Below the pieces are notes generated by a model that searched no databases, had not been told where the DNA came from, and was given only the letters and a program-made list of their open reading frames with translations. A DNA stretch of 64,000 bases, taken from assembly GCF_023278565.1 (NCBI RefSeq), contig NC_064678.1, forward strand, positions 1,240,001 to 1,304,000, read 5' to 3'. Source of the stretch: Colletotrichum lupini (lineage: Eukaryota; Ascomycota; Sordariomycetes; Glomerellales; Glomerellaceae). A program made the translations under genes and the position numbers. This document shows positions 1 to 12,914 of the stretch, piece after piece (within the stretch, counting starts at the first letter, position 1; each line of letters begins with the position of its first letter).

Positions 1-329
1 ATATGTGCCACAACCCGCCCATCTACAAAAGCCTCACCCCTTCCACCCCGCCGTATTCACAGCCCCTGACGATGCATTTCCGACGATGAAGAACCGCCCC
101 AAAGCCCCCCTCCCACCATGTTTCCTTCCGTTTCTCTGAGGTTGTTTTGTGTTTGCTGTCATCTCATGAACTTTCGCCTCCCTCGCCAAAAGACCATCCC
201 CCCGCCAGTTCCTCCGATTCGCGAAAAGCATCGCAATCCTAAACTCCGGCAAAAGAATTTCCCTGAACGTAAACGCGCGACTGCCTTTCAAGACTAAACT
301 ACTGGAAACAAGTCGTCAGACGCCCCCGT
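1..329. other. 3' flank of ccr4, no gene seen
   Basis: This GC-normal sequence lies downstream of the ccr4 stop codon and probably holds its 3' untranslated region. The one open frame here on the minus strand (about 85 codons) has no recognisable domain and runs through what should be ccr4 3' sequence, so I treat it as chance. Confidence 0.5.
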
Positions 330-2685
330 CTACCGGCCTTGCCCGCTTCCTGATCCAAAATCCGGTTCCGGGTGCGGCGATTTCTTATCCTTTCTAGCTT
401 TGATGACAAACTCGGCCATAATCTGGATGTGGTCGGCCGGGAAGTGGTAGTTGGGGAATGCCGGCATCCGCTTGAGGTATTCGGGATCGGGCGGGCCAAG
501 CAGATCCACCACTTCCAATGTGTTGGTGGAGTACCACAGATAATCAATGACATCTGAGAAGCCAGGCGTGTAGTTGGTGAAGGGCATCTCGTCGGGGGTG
601 TTCTTGATGTGGGCATAGGCATCCCGCAAGCTGAAGGGGTGCTCAATACCGTCCCTCGTGAAGCTACCATACTGGAAGGATGACAGCTCTTGGTGATTGG
701 GAGGAACGCGTCCCATAGACAATAGCTCGTAGACCGAGCTGTCTCCGGTTGAGTTGAAGTCACCGCACACGAGGAGGGGAATGTCGGTATTGTTGCGATA
801 CTCTTGGCTGGGCCCCGGTTCCTTAGCCGGCGGCGGCGCTGGCTCATCCCCGTCTTTGCCAGTAGCAGAGAAGACGATGGGCTTCTTGTCCTTGAGTGCT
901 GGCCAGCGAACGTACTTCTCGGCGAACTTTGTGACTTGCTCCATCAAGATACCCGTTTGGATCAACTTGACGTCCGCCAACACAGACTCCCAGGCCAAAT
1001 GTCCGTTGACTAGGATGATGCGTGCGCCGGTAGCTCGGCTTTCGAGGAATACCACAACGGCGATGTTGTCCTTTGGCATAACACGGTTGAAGACGTCATG
1101 TTGATTCTTCATGTCCGGCCGGTTGATGGCGATGGCGGCGAATTCGATGACCTGCTTGTCGAGCAAGATCCACTTGCTGGCCTTGTAGAAAGTGGCGCAA
1201 CCATCCACACCCTGTGCATCCTTCTCCGCCATGGTCTTCGCGCGAGTCTTGGGCCAGTGCACACCCTTGTAATCCATCTGTGCCAGTTCCGGGCTGAACT
1301 CTTCCTTGAACGCCTCCGTCGAAATCTCCTGCAGGCACAGCAGATCCGCGTCCTTCTCTCTCATTTCGCTGAAAATGCAGTCCTTCCGGTACTCCCAGTT
1401 CAATGCGCCCGTGGGCGTGTATCCGTACGTTTGCGGTGTCGCGTACTTGTCGCACAAGACGTTCCAAGAAAAGACTCTGACCTTTTCCAAAGTAGGCGAA
1501 ACATCTTCTTGTACAGTAATGAGCTTTCTCGGGTTGGGCGGCATCGGAACTAAAACGAAGATTAGTGATTGTTGGCAGCATGAGACATGACTGATTGTAC
1601 ATACTAGGGGCTTGCTCCTTGAGGAGGTTGATCAGGCTCTTGGTGCCCTTCTCCATGATTTCCTGTTTCATGTCCGGGTCGATGGGGTTGCCCTCGATGC
1701 CGAGAACGTCGAGCAAGTGTAGAGAGCCGAGCTCGAAGGGTAGTGTCTGGATTTGATTGTCGAAGAGGAGTAGCTGGTTGAGGTAGGTGCACATGCCGAG
1801 TTCTGGGGGGAGAATCTTGATCTGGTTGAACGACATGTTGAGGTAACGGAGCTGGCGCAACTGGCCGATCGCGGGAGGGAGACTCTGAAGCCTGTTGGAG
1901 GCGATGAAGAGGTCGTGGAGGAACTGGTAGCGGAAAAGCGCGGGTGCGAGATTACGCAGTCCCTGGCCGCTGAGGTCCATGTTGTGCCAGTTCTGCCGTT
2001 CCTTATTCTTCTCTACGCTATATGGTCGTCTCCTATCGTCCGCATCGTCGTCGCCGTTCTTGCCCGAAGATGGCGGAGGCCCGGCAATGCCACGGTTCTC
2101 TGAAGCCTTTAGTCTGGCGTAGTAGTGCGGCTGGTTCTGTTCGGTCATGGCACGGTGGGCTTGCTTGGACTCCTCGTAGAGTCGGAGCTGCTCCGCCCAA
2201 TGTTCAGTGATTTGTTGTGCTTGTCCTCCTCGCGTGGCTCCTCCTTGCCCGTTTTGCATAGCATTGCTGCTGTACGGGCTAGAATTCCCCATGACGCCGG
2301 AGGAGAAGGCCGAGTGGTGGCCCATTACGCCTCCATTGCCATTGTGCGCAGCATGTTCGGCCTGGGCAGCTTGGTGGTGCTGGAGGTGAGTCTGGTGGTG
2401 TTGCTGTTGCTGCTGTTGGTAGTTGTACAGCATTGGGATGCCCCGGCCGCCGTGGCCCCCATTGATGCGGGAGTTGGGGCCCTGCTGGTGATTCTGAGAG
2501 AACATCCCTAGCAGATTGGCCCGTGGGATCGGATTGGACGGTGTAGGTGTATTCGAGTCTTTGGCGGAGAATTGGCGCAGGAGCGTGTTCAAGAGTATGG
2601 CGTCGGCGGCGGTTTCTTTCGGTATGAGAGAGTTGAGGTAGAGATCTCCGACAGGGTGGTCCAGATAGCGAGTACCATCGGCCAT
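330..2685 (-). CDS. ccr4: CCR4-family poly(A) deadenylase, CCR4-NOT catalytic subunit
   Basis: This is the 3'-5' exonuclease that shortens mRNA poly(A) tails in the cytoplasmic CCR4-NOT complex. There are two exons, 2685-1605 and 1549-330, joined across a 55-bp intron (1604-1550; GTATGT donor, CTAAT branch, TTTAG acceptor), giving 766 aa. Seen: a Gln/His-rich low-complexity N-terminus (about residues 88-115), then leucine-rich repeats (about 235-335) that in the family bind the CAF1/POP2 partner. An exonuclease-endonuclease-phosphatase fold starts at RVFSWNVLCDKY (about 384). Its active-site signatures are LLCLQEIS (Glu about 435), VCGDFNS and a C-terminal PADHIQI. Reading through the intron shifts the frame, so splicing is required. 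The ATG at 2685 is the first in frame. The first about 50 residues are poorly conserved in the family, so an upstream start or extra 5' exon is possible. Confidence 0.95.
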
Positions 2686-3719
2686 CTACCTGAGATTCGC
2701 GGGTGGGGTTGGTTTTGGGGGTGCCTCGATTACGATGCAGCCGTGGTGAACGAGGCAATGGGTTCGCAGCAACAGCTTATGTGAGATTGGAAACGAGGGA
2801 AAGCCAGGGTAGCTCGCGTTTGCGCATGGGAGTCGAGGTACGGGTCCAGCTGCATCGAGTATCGGCTCAGACAATGGAGCTTCCGATTACCGCAATGTAT
2901 TGTGCTGTCCTCGGCCGCCCATGAACCACGTCGATGATGTGAGGGTGGGTGGAAGCTTGCGTGTGTGTGTGTGTCGTTTGCGTGCGTGGAGAGTTTAAGG
3001 GTGGTGTTGATTTTTAGTCGGTCTGGTGATGTTGTCTGTCAGGAAGGGAGGGGTTTGAGATTAAGCTAGACGGCGAGTCGAGTCGAGCGAGCTCGCCCGA
3101 TGGGGAGAGCGTACGTGGGAGGCAAAAAGCTGGTCAATGGTGTCGAGACGCGCTGGATGCGGCACAAGAGGGTCTAGATGAGAACGTGTCTCGTCAGCAG
3201 AGCGAGCTTGGAAGAGTAAGACACGGGACTGAAGCAAGGCCCAGGAGCAGGAGTCGGATAACGGAGTAGGGGCTGGGCCGCGTCGTTGCGACAAAGGCTC
3301 GGCTCGAGCAGTGCCCCCCCTGGTAACCTTCAAGGGCGGGGAATGGGTTGATGACATACCGTAGTGAGCGGGCGCGATGTGTTTCTGGCAATATCTCTAG
3401 AGCAACCAATGGATACTGGGACTGAAGAATGCGGTCGGAGATGCAGAGGGTCCAAAGATAGAGCCAGGTGGTGGCGGAATTGACTCGATCTTGACGATAG
3501 AGCAGACACTGGGCACCAGGCCCGCGAGGTTGCGAGCTCTGGTGTCGTCACGTGATGAGGAGAGCTGCACAGACCAGCAGCTAGACGGAAGAGCTCCACC
3601 CAAGTCAAACGTGACCGCACTCGTGACGCTGAGTCATCAGTACGTACACTTCCTTAGCTAAGCGTCAGAAGTAACTTAGGTAAGGTGGAGGAGGGAGGGT
3701 GGTGAGATAGGTCAGGTAC
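2686..3719. other. ccr4 upstream region
   Basis: About 1 kb of normal-composition DNA between the ccr4 start and the TA target site of the first DNA transposon. It presumably carries the ccr4 promoter and 5' leader. It contains a short GT run near 2960. Antisense open frames of 60-100 codons at 3060-3620 are rich in Ser/Arg/Pro, overlap each other and show no domain, so I do not call them genes. Confidence 0.4.
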
Positions 3720-3721
3720 TA

Positions 3722-3778
3722 AGTCAAAGCACCCACTTTTGGGCACCCCCCCCTTTTGGGCACCCCCAAAAATCCCTC
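3722..3778. repeat. Left terminal inverted repeat of Fot-like element 1
   Basis: Matches the reverse complement of the right end around 12930-12973. The repeat contains an internal direct duplication of the unit CTTTTGGGCACCCC, a likely pair of transposase-binding sites. Its CpA sites are intact, unlike the RIP-mutated interior. Confidence 0.9.
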
Positions 3779-4939
3779 CCAGCCACTATAGTAAAACCCT
3801 ACCTATTATTTCAATTCAACACAACAATTACAAAAATCGTCCAAATGCATTCCTTTTTAGCACACTTACTGATCAATAAGTAATAGTATCGTATACCGAA
3901 AATAAGCTCTAATAGGTACTTAATGCTATTAGAAACGGTCTCTCTATTAAAAGGGCCTCGATTGAGTTCGGGGTTCCTAGGATAACACTTTAGGGTCGAA
4001 GGAGAGGCTACTAGACGAGGGCAAGGGCATTCGTAGAGCTTTAGAGGCTTCTTTTATAATAAGAAGACTAGCTAGCCTAGTAGATTCGTATATAGTATTA
4101 CCTAGGTATTATACTAACTTATAAATAAGTTAGGGAATTCGCTAAGCGAGTTCTAAGTCCTAGGGGGATAATAAACTACTTAGTAAGAGATAGATTAACG
4201 CTTTTATTAAAAAGAATTTATTAATAAGGGTCTAGAGAAGTTATTTAATCGATTCGCGCCGTATTAATAGAGCTATTACTAATATAATTAAATAATAGTC
4301 TAGATTACTTAATATACTAAAGATTAGCGGTATTAAACAGGCTAATAGGTATAATATAAATAAGACTAGTATAATAAAGGGCAAGGGAGCTAATAGGCTA
4401 GTCTTAGGTATAGTAGAGGCTATAGTAGTGCGAAAAAAAGAGCCTGGTTCGCGTACTTAAATAACGATTATTAAGTATATCTCTACTAATAATAGAGCTA
4501 TTAAACTACTAGTTATCTATAAAGGAAAGTCGGTTTAATAGTAGTAGTTCCCTTTTTAACTTACCGCTTATAATAGTTAGAAGTTCATAGTAATAGATAA
4601 TAGCTAGACGACCGACGAGACTGCCCTTTACTAACTAAAGGAAGTATTCTTGTTATAAACTAAGACCCCCCTTATTAGGGGGCTTAGCAAGCTAAACTAG
4701 CCTCGACTATTAGTACTAGATAGGTATAGGAGTTATACGACGATAGAATTTATATAAGAGTACTATAGAAATAACGTCTATTTATTATTCTTACTATTAT
4801 ACGCTTCTTATATCCTCTAGCTATTAGATATGGCTATCTTTAGGCTTATTAAGTCTATATATAAAAAGGAGCTTAGTAAGGAGGATATAGTAGATAATTC
4901 TATTATTATTAAAAAGCGGTACTTCTTAAGCTACTACTA

Positions 4940-5149
4940 TGTTAGGCCTCGCCGGTCAGGCCTCGTCGGTTAAGGGATAGCTTAGGGGGGCATAAAGAGG
5001 GGGACTAAGTAATAAAGGAGCAGCTTAAGTATATATAGAGCGCTAGTAGTATACTTCGAGAGAAGGGTAGATTTTAATAATTCCTCTTTTAGACTTTAAT
5101 AGTAGTTAGCCTCTATAAGCTTCTTCTTTATATCGTATACTTATTAATA
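4940..5149 (+). repeat. 5' LTR of gypsy element
   Basis: 210 bp, starting TGTTAGGCCTCG and ending TTATTAATA. It aligns end to end with 12090-12299 at identical length. Differences are mostly C/T and G/A transitions, so they reflect RIP more than age, and LTR divergence should not be used as a clock here. Confidence 0.93.
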
Positions 5150-5699
5150 GTCTAAAATCTCTATTTATAAAGAGGACTAGGCTAGAAACTTAAAATACTA
5201 ATAAGAACGAGACGTAGTAAGAGAGCATAGTTAGCGCTACGATAATAAGAAAAAAATAACTCTTTTCTATCGGACCCCCTAGAGTCGCCTCCTCTTTAAT
5301 AAATAATATAAGAACGAAGCGCAATAGAACTATTAATATAGTAATAACGTAAAAGGATCGTATTACTAAGAGTATTAACGAATTTTAAATAAAATAGCGA
5401 ACCTCTTACCCTTACTTACTAATACCTAAACTAAACGATAAGTAATAAGCTAATAGAACTATAAGAATAAAAACGATAATTAGAAAAAGAAATCCTTATT
5501 ATAACGTATAAAGAGCGCCTATATAAAAGACGAGTAGATTTAGAACGCTTATAGAGCTCTTTAAATAGCCCGGCCCCCGCGCTAAGGGCTACGTTCTTAG
5601 TTATAGCGGCCTCGGACGTTAGCTTTAATATAAATAGAAACGTAAACCCCCGGACTAAGGATAGTTTAATAAACAAAGCCATACTTAAAGCGCTACTTA

Positions 5700-8600
5700 A
5701 GCAATAATAAAGCGACGAGTTCGTACTACCTAAGCCCCTATTTACTAGCTCCCTCCCGACTTAAATAAGCGCTATAAGCGGAACGTTTACGTTTAGACCG
5801 CTATCCCTCCCTAATTTATTATACGCTAATAAATCGGCACGGGATTTATAGAGCTTCTTTTTTAATTATTATTATTACTTCGACCTATAAGCTTAATAAA
5901 TAAGAATAGACTACGATAAAGTAATATATATAGTTAGCTACCTAAGTAGCGGCGTAAAAACTTCTTAAATATACTATATTTTTAACCGCTAAAGGACCCC
6001 TAGTTTTATAATAAACTAGGTTATATAAAAAGAACTAGAGACTTTTTTATAAAATAACCTATTTAATCCCGCTAGCTAAGGAATAGTAGCGAGTATATAA
6101 CTAAATAGTACCTCGCAAGGCTAAAAAGAGAAAGTCGACGAGTTCGTTAGCTATATTAATAAGCTCGAGATAGAATTAGAATATATCCCGATAAAGAAAT
6201 AGAGGATCTTTACGCTAATAAGTAAGCTACGGCCCGAACTATGCCTCGTAATAATATTATAAATAGAACTTCCGCAGACTCGTTTATAATTAGTATTATT
6301 AATAAGACGTATTAAATAATCCTTACTATCGGTAGGGAGCCTACGAACGTCCCCTAGGTAATATTCTAACTTAAATTCGAACGAGCTAATAAAAAGATAC
6401 TAGGGCGCTAATAAGTTAAATACGTAAAGAACACGCCGCAACTCGCTTAGTAAGGATATTACGTACTATAATTATAAAAAGACTAGCTATATCGCAAGGG
6501 ATTACCCGCGACCGCGGGAGTAATATTAGTAATACTATAACTATAATAAAACCGGGTACCTTATTAATAGCTACCTAAGTATTATATACCGTAAATATAA
6601 CTAAAAGGGGCATAAGGCTACTAGCTATTAATTAAACCTCGCCCTAGCTAAGTAGCGCAGACTAATAACGAGCTCGAATACTATTTTAATAAGAAGAGTA
6701 GCTAGCGATTAATAAGGGCGGCGCTTAGACATCCTAACTTATATATACCTAAACTGCGCATAGGAGAAGCTAAGCGCCCTTATCGATTCGGGAGTAGAAA
6801 GGAACGTAGTTAATATCGGGCTACTTAATAATTTTAACGCTAATTTACGAATTTACTTATTACTATAGCTAGTAAACGTCGAGGGTAAATAGATAGAGAC
6901 GCTAAGAAGCTACTACCTACGGCTTCGAATTACTAATAGTAACTACGTAACGGAGACATAGCTATATCGCTTCGTAATAGCTAATATTACGGTACTTACG
7001 CTTATCCTTAGTTTCCCCTAGTTAGAAAATATCGACCCGCTAATTAGTTAGAAATAAAAGAAGTAGTAGTATCTAATCTACGAACGATATATCCGCTTAG
7101 ACGCCCTAAAGAAGGGGCTACTAAACGACTTAGTTTTAGTAATACTCGCGTATATCGTAATTAACCTAGCTATAAATAGCGATATAGTATTAGCGAGCGT
7201 AGCCAAGGACTAAAAGCTACGTTACTAAAATTTTAACGACTTATTTTTAAAAAAAAAAAAGGCTATCTCGCTACTAAATAGAGCACCGTACGACTACTAT
7301 ATTAAGCTAAATAACGCGGCGCCTATCCCCTAAGGACCTATTTACTTACTATCGAACTATAAGCTCGAGATCTTGCGCGATTATTTAATAAAAATAGAGG
7401 CTAGGGGCTAGATACGCCCCTCTATAAGCCTAGTAAGAGCACCTATCCTTTTTATACCTAAGAAAGGAGGAGAGCTACGACTTTACGTTAACTATAGAGT
7501 AATTAATAAGATTATATAGAAAGATAGAACGCCGCTATTATTAATTAGAGAGATACTAAATAGACTATCTAATATTTCTATTTTTATAAAGCTAGACCTT
7601 AAGAACGTATATTACCGTATATATATAGCCGAGGGTAATAAGTAGAAAACGGCTTTTCGTACTAAATACGGGTAGTTTAAGTACCTAGTTATACCTTTCG
7701 GGCTAACTAACGCGCCCGCGACTTTCTAAATACATATTAATAACGTTCTAAGCGGCCTAGTTAATACCGTTTATATCGTATACCTAGACGATATCTTAAT
7801 ATATAGTAACGACTACGTAGTATATAAAGAGTACGTACGTAGCGTATTATAAAAACTATAGTAATAAAACCTATATCTAAATAGTAGTAAATACGAGTTT
7901 TATATATTGCGTATAAGATTCCTAGGGTATATCGTATTTAATAAAGGTATAGAAATAGAACCCGCGCGTACTAAAGCTATAGCAAATTAGCTACTTCTAA
8001 GGAGCGTTAAAAATATATAAACGTTCCTTAGATTTACGGGGTTCTATTATAGATTTATTAATAACTACGCTAAGATAACGGTACTTTTAATAGACTTACT
8101 AAAGAAGGTAAAACCGGGATAATTAGAGCTACTAATACTAGCTATAGAGTCGTTTAAAAAGCTATTAGTAGTATTTATTAACGTATTAATACTACGATAT
8201 TTCGACCCTATTCTATTTATATAGTTATAAATAGACGCTTCGGCTCGAGCTATCGGCTTAGTAATTACGTAATTATTTAAAAGTAATTAGTACCTAATTA
8301 CTTATAAATCGAGGAAATTAACGAATACGGAGAGCCGCTACGGTATAAAAGACGTAGAGCTACTAGCTATTATAAACGTACTAAGGAACTAGCGATACTA
8401 CTTCGCTTATAGCTAAGATTAGGTCATAGTATTTATAAATCATTTTAACCTATAGTTCTTAAATATAAAAAAGAGACTAAATAGGAAATAGCTACGCTAG
8501 TTAGATAAACTCGTAGCGTTTAATATTAAGATTAGGTTTAAACTAGGTATAAAAAACCTAGCAAATAGATTATTACGAAGACCTAACTATAATAAAAGTA

Positions 8601-10560
8601 ATAACGATAGTAGAGCGGAGGAGCTACTATTAAAAATAAGGGAAGACCTTTATAATACTAAAAATATATAAGAGCCCCTTAGAGTCGTAGTAATAAGGTA
8701 TATAAAGACGAGCTACGGGAGCGGCTCCTAAGTAAAAAGGATAGTAAATATTTTAAAAACGGAACTAATAATAATACGGAGAAGTAAGTAAAGGAGGTTA
8801 AGAGCTCCGGCTCGAGGGAACTCCGAGGAGCACCTCGAGAGGTATAACGGGGCTACGAGCCTAGGGTATTAGAGTTATAGTATAGTACTTAGAGAGCTAT
8901 TTAAGCCTACTACTAAAATTATAAATCGCGAGCTACTCGTTTTATAAAACTTTAACGTAATAAGAGTACTTAAAATAGTATTTAGTAAAAAGGGGTTATT
9001 AATAATAAGTTAACTACGGGCCGCTTAATAAGAGGACGCTTTTATAAAAAATAGGTAATAGATTAAAAAGAACCGACGGCCTCGCTTAGTTAAGAAGAAG
9101 TAATAATAGAGCTAGGTATACGACTTTAGAGGGCTATTATATTACGGCAGCTGCGCTTACGTACCGCTATATAAAGGGCTAAAGAGGGAGGTTATCGAAA
9201 TATATTATAATGCGCCTACGGCGGGATATTATAATATAAAGCGGACGATAGCGCTACTAAAACGCTACTATTACTAAGATAGAGTAAGTAGGGATATAAA
9301 AAGTTATATTAATACTTATATAGTATACTAGCGAACGAAGCCTTATTATTATAAGCTATATAGCTTATTACGCCCCCTACTTATCCCGGTTAAGCTATAG
9401 TAAGAGATATCGCTAGACTTTATTACGGGCTTACTTATATTAACTACGCTAATTAGGAGGCGCCCCTGCGACGTAGTACTTATTATAATAGACCGATTTA
9501 TAAAATATAGCGTCTATATCGCTACGAGGACGACCCTTATAGCCTAGGGATTTATAGACCTCTTATTCGTAAAGATCTTTACTAAGTTTAGAATACCTAA
9601 AGGGATCGTCTCTAATAAGGGGTCGTTATTTATAAATAAGTTTTAGACTTATCTTTACTACTTTTTAGTAATAAAGAGGCGTTTTAGTACCGCGTTCTAT
9701 TTATAAACGGACGGTTAAATAGAACGGTAGAACTAATACTTAGAGTAGTACCTTTACTACTTCTATACTTAAAACTAATCGGATTAAGCATAGCGTCTTT
9801 ACCTAGCCGAGTTTATATATAATAACGCCTAGTACTTAGTAATCCGTAAAGCGCTTACTAAGGCCCTACTCGGGTTCCTATTTACGTACCCTATATCGAT
9901 CTTAACGGGGACTCGAGATAGTATATAAAATATCTTAGCTAAGGAGCGTGCGGCCCGATTATAAGCTAATTAAAAAGCTCTATAACCCCTTATATAAAAA
10001 GTACATAAGACGTATAAGTAATAAGCTAATAAAGCTAGGATAGATATATCGTATAAAGTGGGCGACTAGGTATTACTATTAGGAAAGAATATTAAGAAGT
10101 AGCGTCCTAGCCGGAAGTTAGTTAATAAGTATTTAGGCCCATTCGAAGTTAAATTAATAATCGGAACGGCGGGGGTCGCTTACTAACTAGACGTACTAAC
10201 GTAGTATAGAATATATAATATGTTCTATATATCCTTACTCGAGCCGTATTAATATCGCGAGGAAGCCCTTTAAAAGCCCTTACCTATTAGGGATATAAAT
10301 AGGGAGCTACTTTACGAAGTAAAAGATATTATATAATATAGAGGGCTAAAGAGGAGGCAATAATACCTAATCCGGTAGAAGGGATATAATAATAACAAAG
10401 ATACGTAGGAGCTAGCTAGGCATATCGAAGACGTAGCGTTAATTAGTATATATAAAAAACGAGTTTTAATTAGGCGGCGCGCCCTAGCTCCTAAGGAGCC
10501 TAATAACGTAGCGAACTAGTTACTAATAACGAAAAAAAGGGGCTATATAGCTATAACTAA
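5700..10560 (+). pseudogene. Gypsy gag-pol polyprotein remnant (zinc knuckles, RT, RNase H, integrase, chromodomain)
   Basis: A single coding frame can be followed from gag to the chromodomain. Two tandem CX2CX4HX4C knuckles are recognisable although each Cys codon reads TAY (from TGY), and the first knuckle's His reads TAC (from CAC). Reverse transcriptase (about 7330-7900) includes the PKKGGELRLYVNYR-like and PFGLTNAPATF blocks and YLDD. RNase H follows (about 8220-8450, with IDASARAIG). The integrase core begins near 9380 and a chromodomain closes the frame near 10440. In this family the polyprotein packages and copies the RNA, and the chromodomain steers integration to heterochromatin. 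Dense stop codons make it non-functional. The exact start is not visible. Confidence 0.9.
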
Positions 10561-10608
10561 GTAGCGTAAACGCGCTAATTACTAACTATTTCCTTAATCC
10601 TTACGACG

Positions 10609-10671
10609 CGTAAAAGGACCGCCCTTATCCGTAAAAGGACCGCCCTTATATATAGAAGGGCCGCCCTAGCT
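10609..10671. repeat. 21-bp tandem repeat (three units) in gypsy 3' region
   Basis: Units at 10609-10629, 10630-10650 and 10651-10671 share the core AAAAGGACCGCCCTTAT. The first two are nearly identical and the third is diverged. They lie just after the chromodomain and open a 1.4-kb stretch before the 3' LTR in which I recognise no coding domain. Confidence 0.75.
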
Positions 10672-12089
10672 ATTATCCTAGGGGTCGTTATAAAAGAAAT
10701 AATCTTCTTATTATTAGCGAATTTATAAATAATTAGTTACGAACACGGAGCGCAGGCGGGGCGACTATATACTAGTTAGAATATTATTAGAGCGGCGTAT
10801 TTCGTTATAAATAATATAAAATAATATAATTATAGCGTCGTTATAGGACAAAAACGTAGCGCGGGAGGAGCTTATAACTACCTTATTATCGTTATTATTA
10901 ATAACGGGGGTCGAGCGGGCCTCTTTACCGGCGCGCTTAAGTACCCTCTGCGTATTATTAGTAGCGATTTAGTAAGTTTACTAGAGCTATAAAATAATAT
11001 TAGCAATCCGAGTAATAGTAATAATAGAGCGATAACGGAGTAATAAACCTCTAAATTATAAACGTTGCTATTAGAAGCGAGTATAGTATTCTAAAGGGTT
11101 CGTATTATAAATTCCGCAAACTTAAGGACTTAAAACGCTATTAATATAATACTTAGGAAAAGCGATAAAGTAGTAATAGCGCTAAGTACTTATTATATTT
11201 TTATAAGAATAGTTCTGCGCAGCATACTTAATATAACGTACGCTAAATCTTAGAAAAATATTAAATAAAGGAGCGAACTAGGGGCTATAAATTACCGACC
11301 TAGTTAATTATAATACTCGGCTTTTAGATCGAGCGTTTTATATATAACGTAAGTAGGGTAGGGGAGCGGGCGTACTTAACTAACCCCGATCTTCTTAGCG
11401 TTCGCTTTTTTTTTTTTTTTAATAAGAGTTTATAACGGTTAGTATAAGTAGTATATAAGTAGTAATATACGTACGAAATTAGGGCGAGTAAAGGGGATAT
11501 TAGGCTTTTTAAGCGGATTACTACCGCGGCCGCTACTAAGTATACTTATAGTACTAACGACCGTTCTATTACTAATAATAATAACGCTACGATTAGGGGC
11601 TATAGTTATATTAAAACGAGTTAGTAATAACTACGGAACGACTCTAAAAAAAACTTACTTAAGTATAGGGAGTATACGAGAATAAGGATTTAGGAAATAT
11701 TCGTTAGCTATAATATCTACGTAACGAGGGAGTAGCGCAAACGCTAATAAAAATAAGAAACTATATATAAAAAGGATAACTACGGATAAAAAAAAAAGAA
11801 AAGGAATTCGGAATTATAGTAGCTTAGAAGGGGGTTAATATTAGTAAATAAAAGTAGGGTAACGACTACCTAAGCACCGGCGGTCGTAAGGACGACTTAT
11901 AAATAAGAGCGACCCGGGTATAAAATTATAGGGCTATTATCCGGAGTAAGGGGTCTATACTCGGGCCGACGAGCGCCGCTTATACCCACCCTCATACTAT
12001 ATATCTAAGTACTTCTTAAGTAAGGGATTAACGTAGCGTATACGAACTATAAGTAGGCTTCGGGACAAAGCCTAGGGGAGGGAGTACTT

Positions 12090-12299
12090 TATTAGGCCTC
12101 GCTAATTAGGCCTCGTTAGTTAAGGAATAGCTTAGGAAGGTATAAAAAAGGGGACTAAGTAATAAAGGAGTAGCTTAGGTATATATAGAGCGCTAGTAAT
12201 ATACCTCGAGGGAAGGGCAGATTTTAGTAATTCCTTTTTTAGACCCTAATAGTAGTTGGCCTCTATAAGCTTCTTCCCTATATCGCACACTTATTAACA
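12090..12299 (+). repeat. 3' LTR of gypsy element
   Basis: 210 bp matching 4940-5149. Its first bases read TATTAGGCC instead of TGTTAGGCC, a RIP-type G to A change. The end ATTAACA is intact and is followed by the TACTA target duplication and the remainder of the host Fot-like element. Confidence 0.93.
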
Positions 12300-12914
12300 T
12301 ACTAGCTTACTCGTTTAGCTAGTTTAACGTCGTTAAATATACGAAGTAAGTAAAAAGTAACTAGACTATAGCTACTTAACATAGCTAAGCCACTTCTTAA
12401 CCTAATAGTCCTACTTATATAAGTTATACTATTTAAAAGGGGTATAGAAGCTAAGTAGATAACTAGTAATACTAGCAAACTACTTAACTAAGTATTAGTA
12501 ACCTCTATTATTAATTAGTTAACTCCTAAGAAGGCTAGCGAGCTCTGCGATTACTTAAAGCTATTTATAGAGCTTAGTCTAAATAATAGTACTTAACGAC
12601 TACTATTCTAAAAAATAAAAAAAGCTTTTAGGGAGTAGGCTTACTAATTAGCTATATCTCGGTACTAAGTTCGAGTTCTTAAGGCCAGGATTGAGCGCAT
12701 AAGGCCTAGGAAAAAGAAGACTATATATCTAGACCTAAATACTAAGTTCGCAGATATCTAGAACGTATAGAAAGCTCAGGAGGACTCTAGCGACCGTCTA
12801 GTTAGTCCTAATCGACTCATAGGGGTCGAATTACCTAAGGAGAATTTTAATTATATTATTATAGTAGTAGAAGGTAGTTAATTAATTGATTGTGGTTAGT
12901 GTTGATGTTTGGAT

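Larger units (their letters stand above)
4940..12299 (+). mobile_element. Complete Ty3/gypsy chromovirus LTR retrotransposon, RIP-inactivated
   Basis: A 7360-bp element bounded by two 210-bp LTRs (TGTTA...TAACA) and by a perfect 5-bp target duplication TACTA at 4935-4939 and 12300-12304. The landmarks all lie in one plus-strand frame. They are two CCHC zinc knuckles (6533-6574 and 6587-6628), reverse transcriptase with IVYLDDILIYS (7775-7807), integrase with ISLDFITGLP (first catalytic Asp at 9416), an integrase C-terminal GPF segment (about 10135), and a chromodomain (about 10313-10440; YEV, YLIR-KGY and the EPARHIE-like tail). Many in-frame stops occur, at positions expected to be Trp (TGG to TAG) or Gln (CAA/CAG to TAA/TAG), consistent with RIP. 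It sits inside Fot-like element 1. A purine-rich tract (about 12071-12083) precedes the 3' LTR. Confidence 0.95.

Noticed and set aside
5700..10560. Stop codons inside gag-pol as programmed readthrough or an altered genetic code
   Set aside because: They coincide with CpA/TpG depletion and Trp/Gln positions throughout, and host genes use the standard code; RIP explains them.
3900..12880. AT-rich block as centromere or organellar DNA
   Set aside because: Terminal repeats, target duplications and readable retrotransposon domains fully explain it; the composition follows from RIP.
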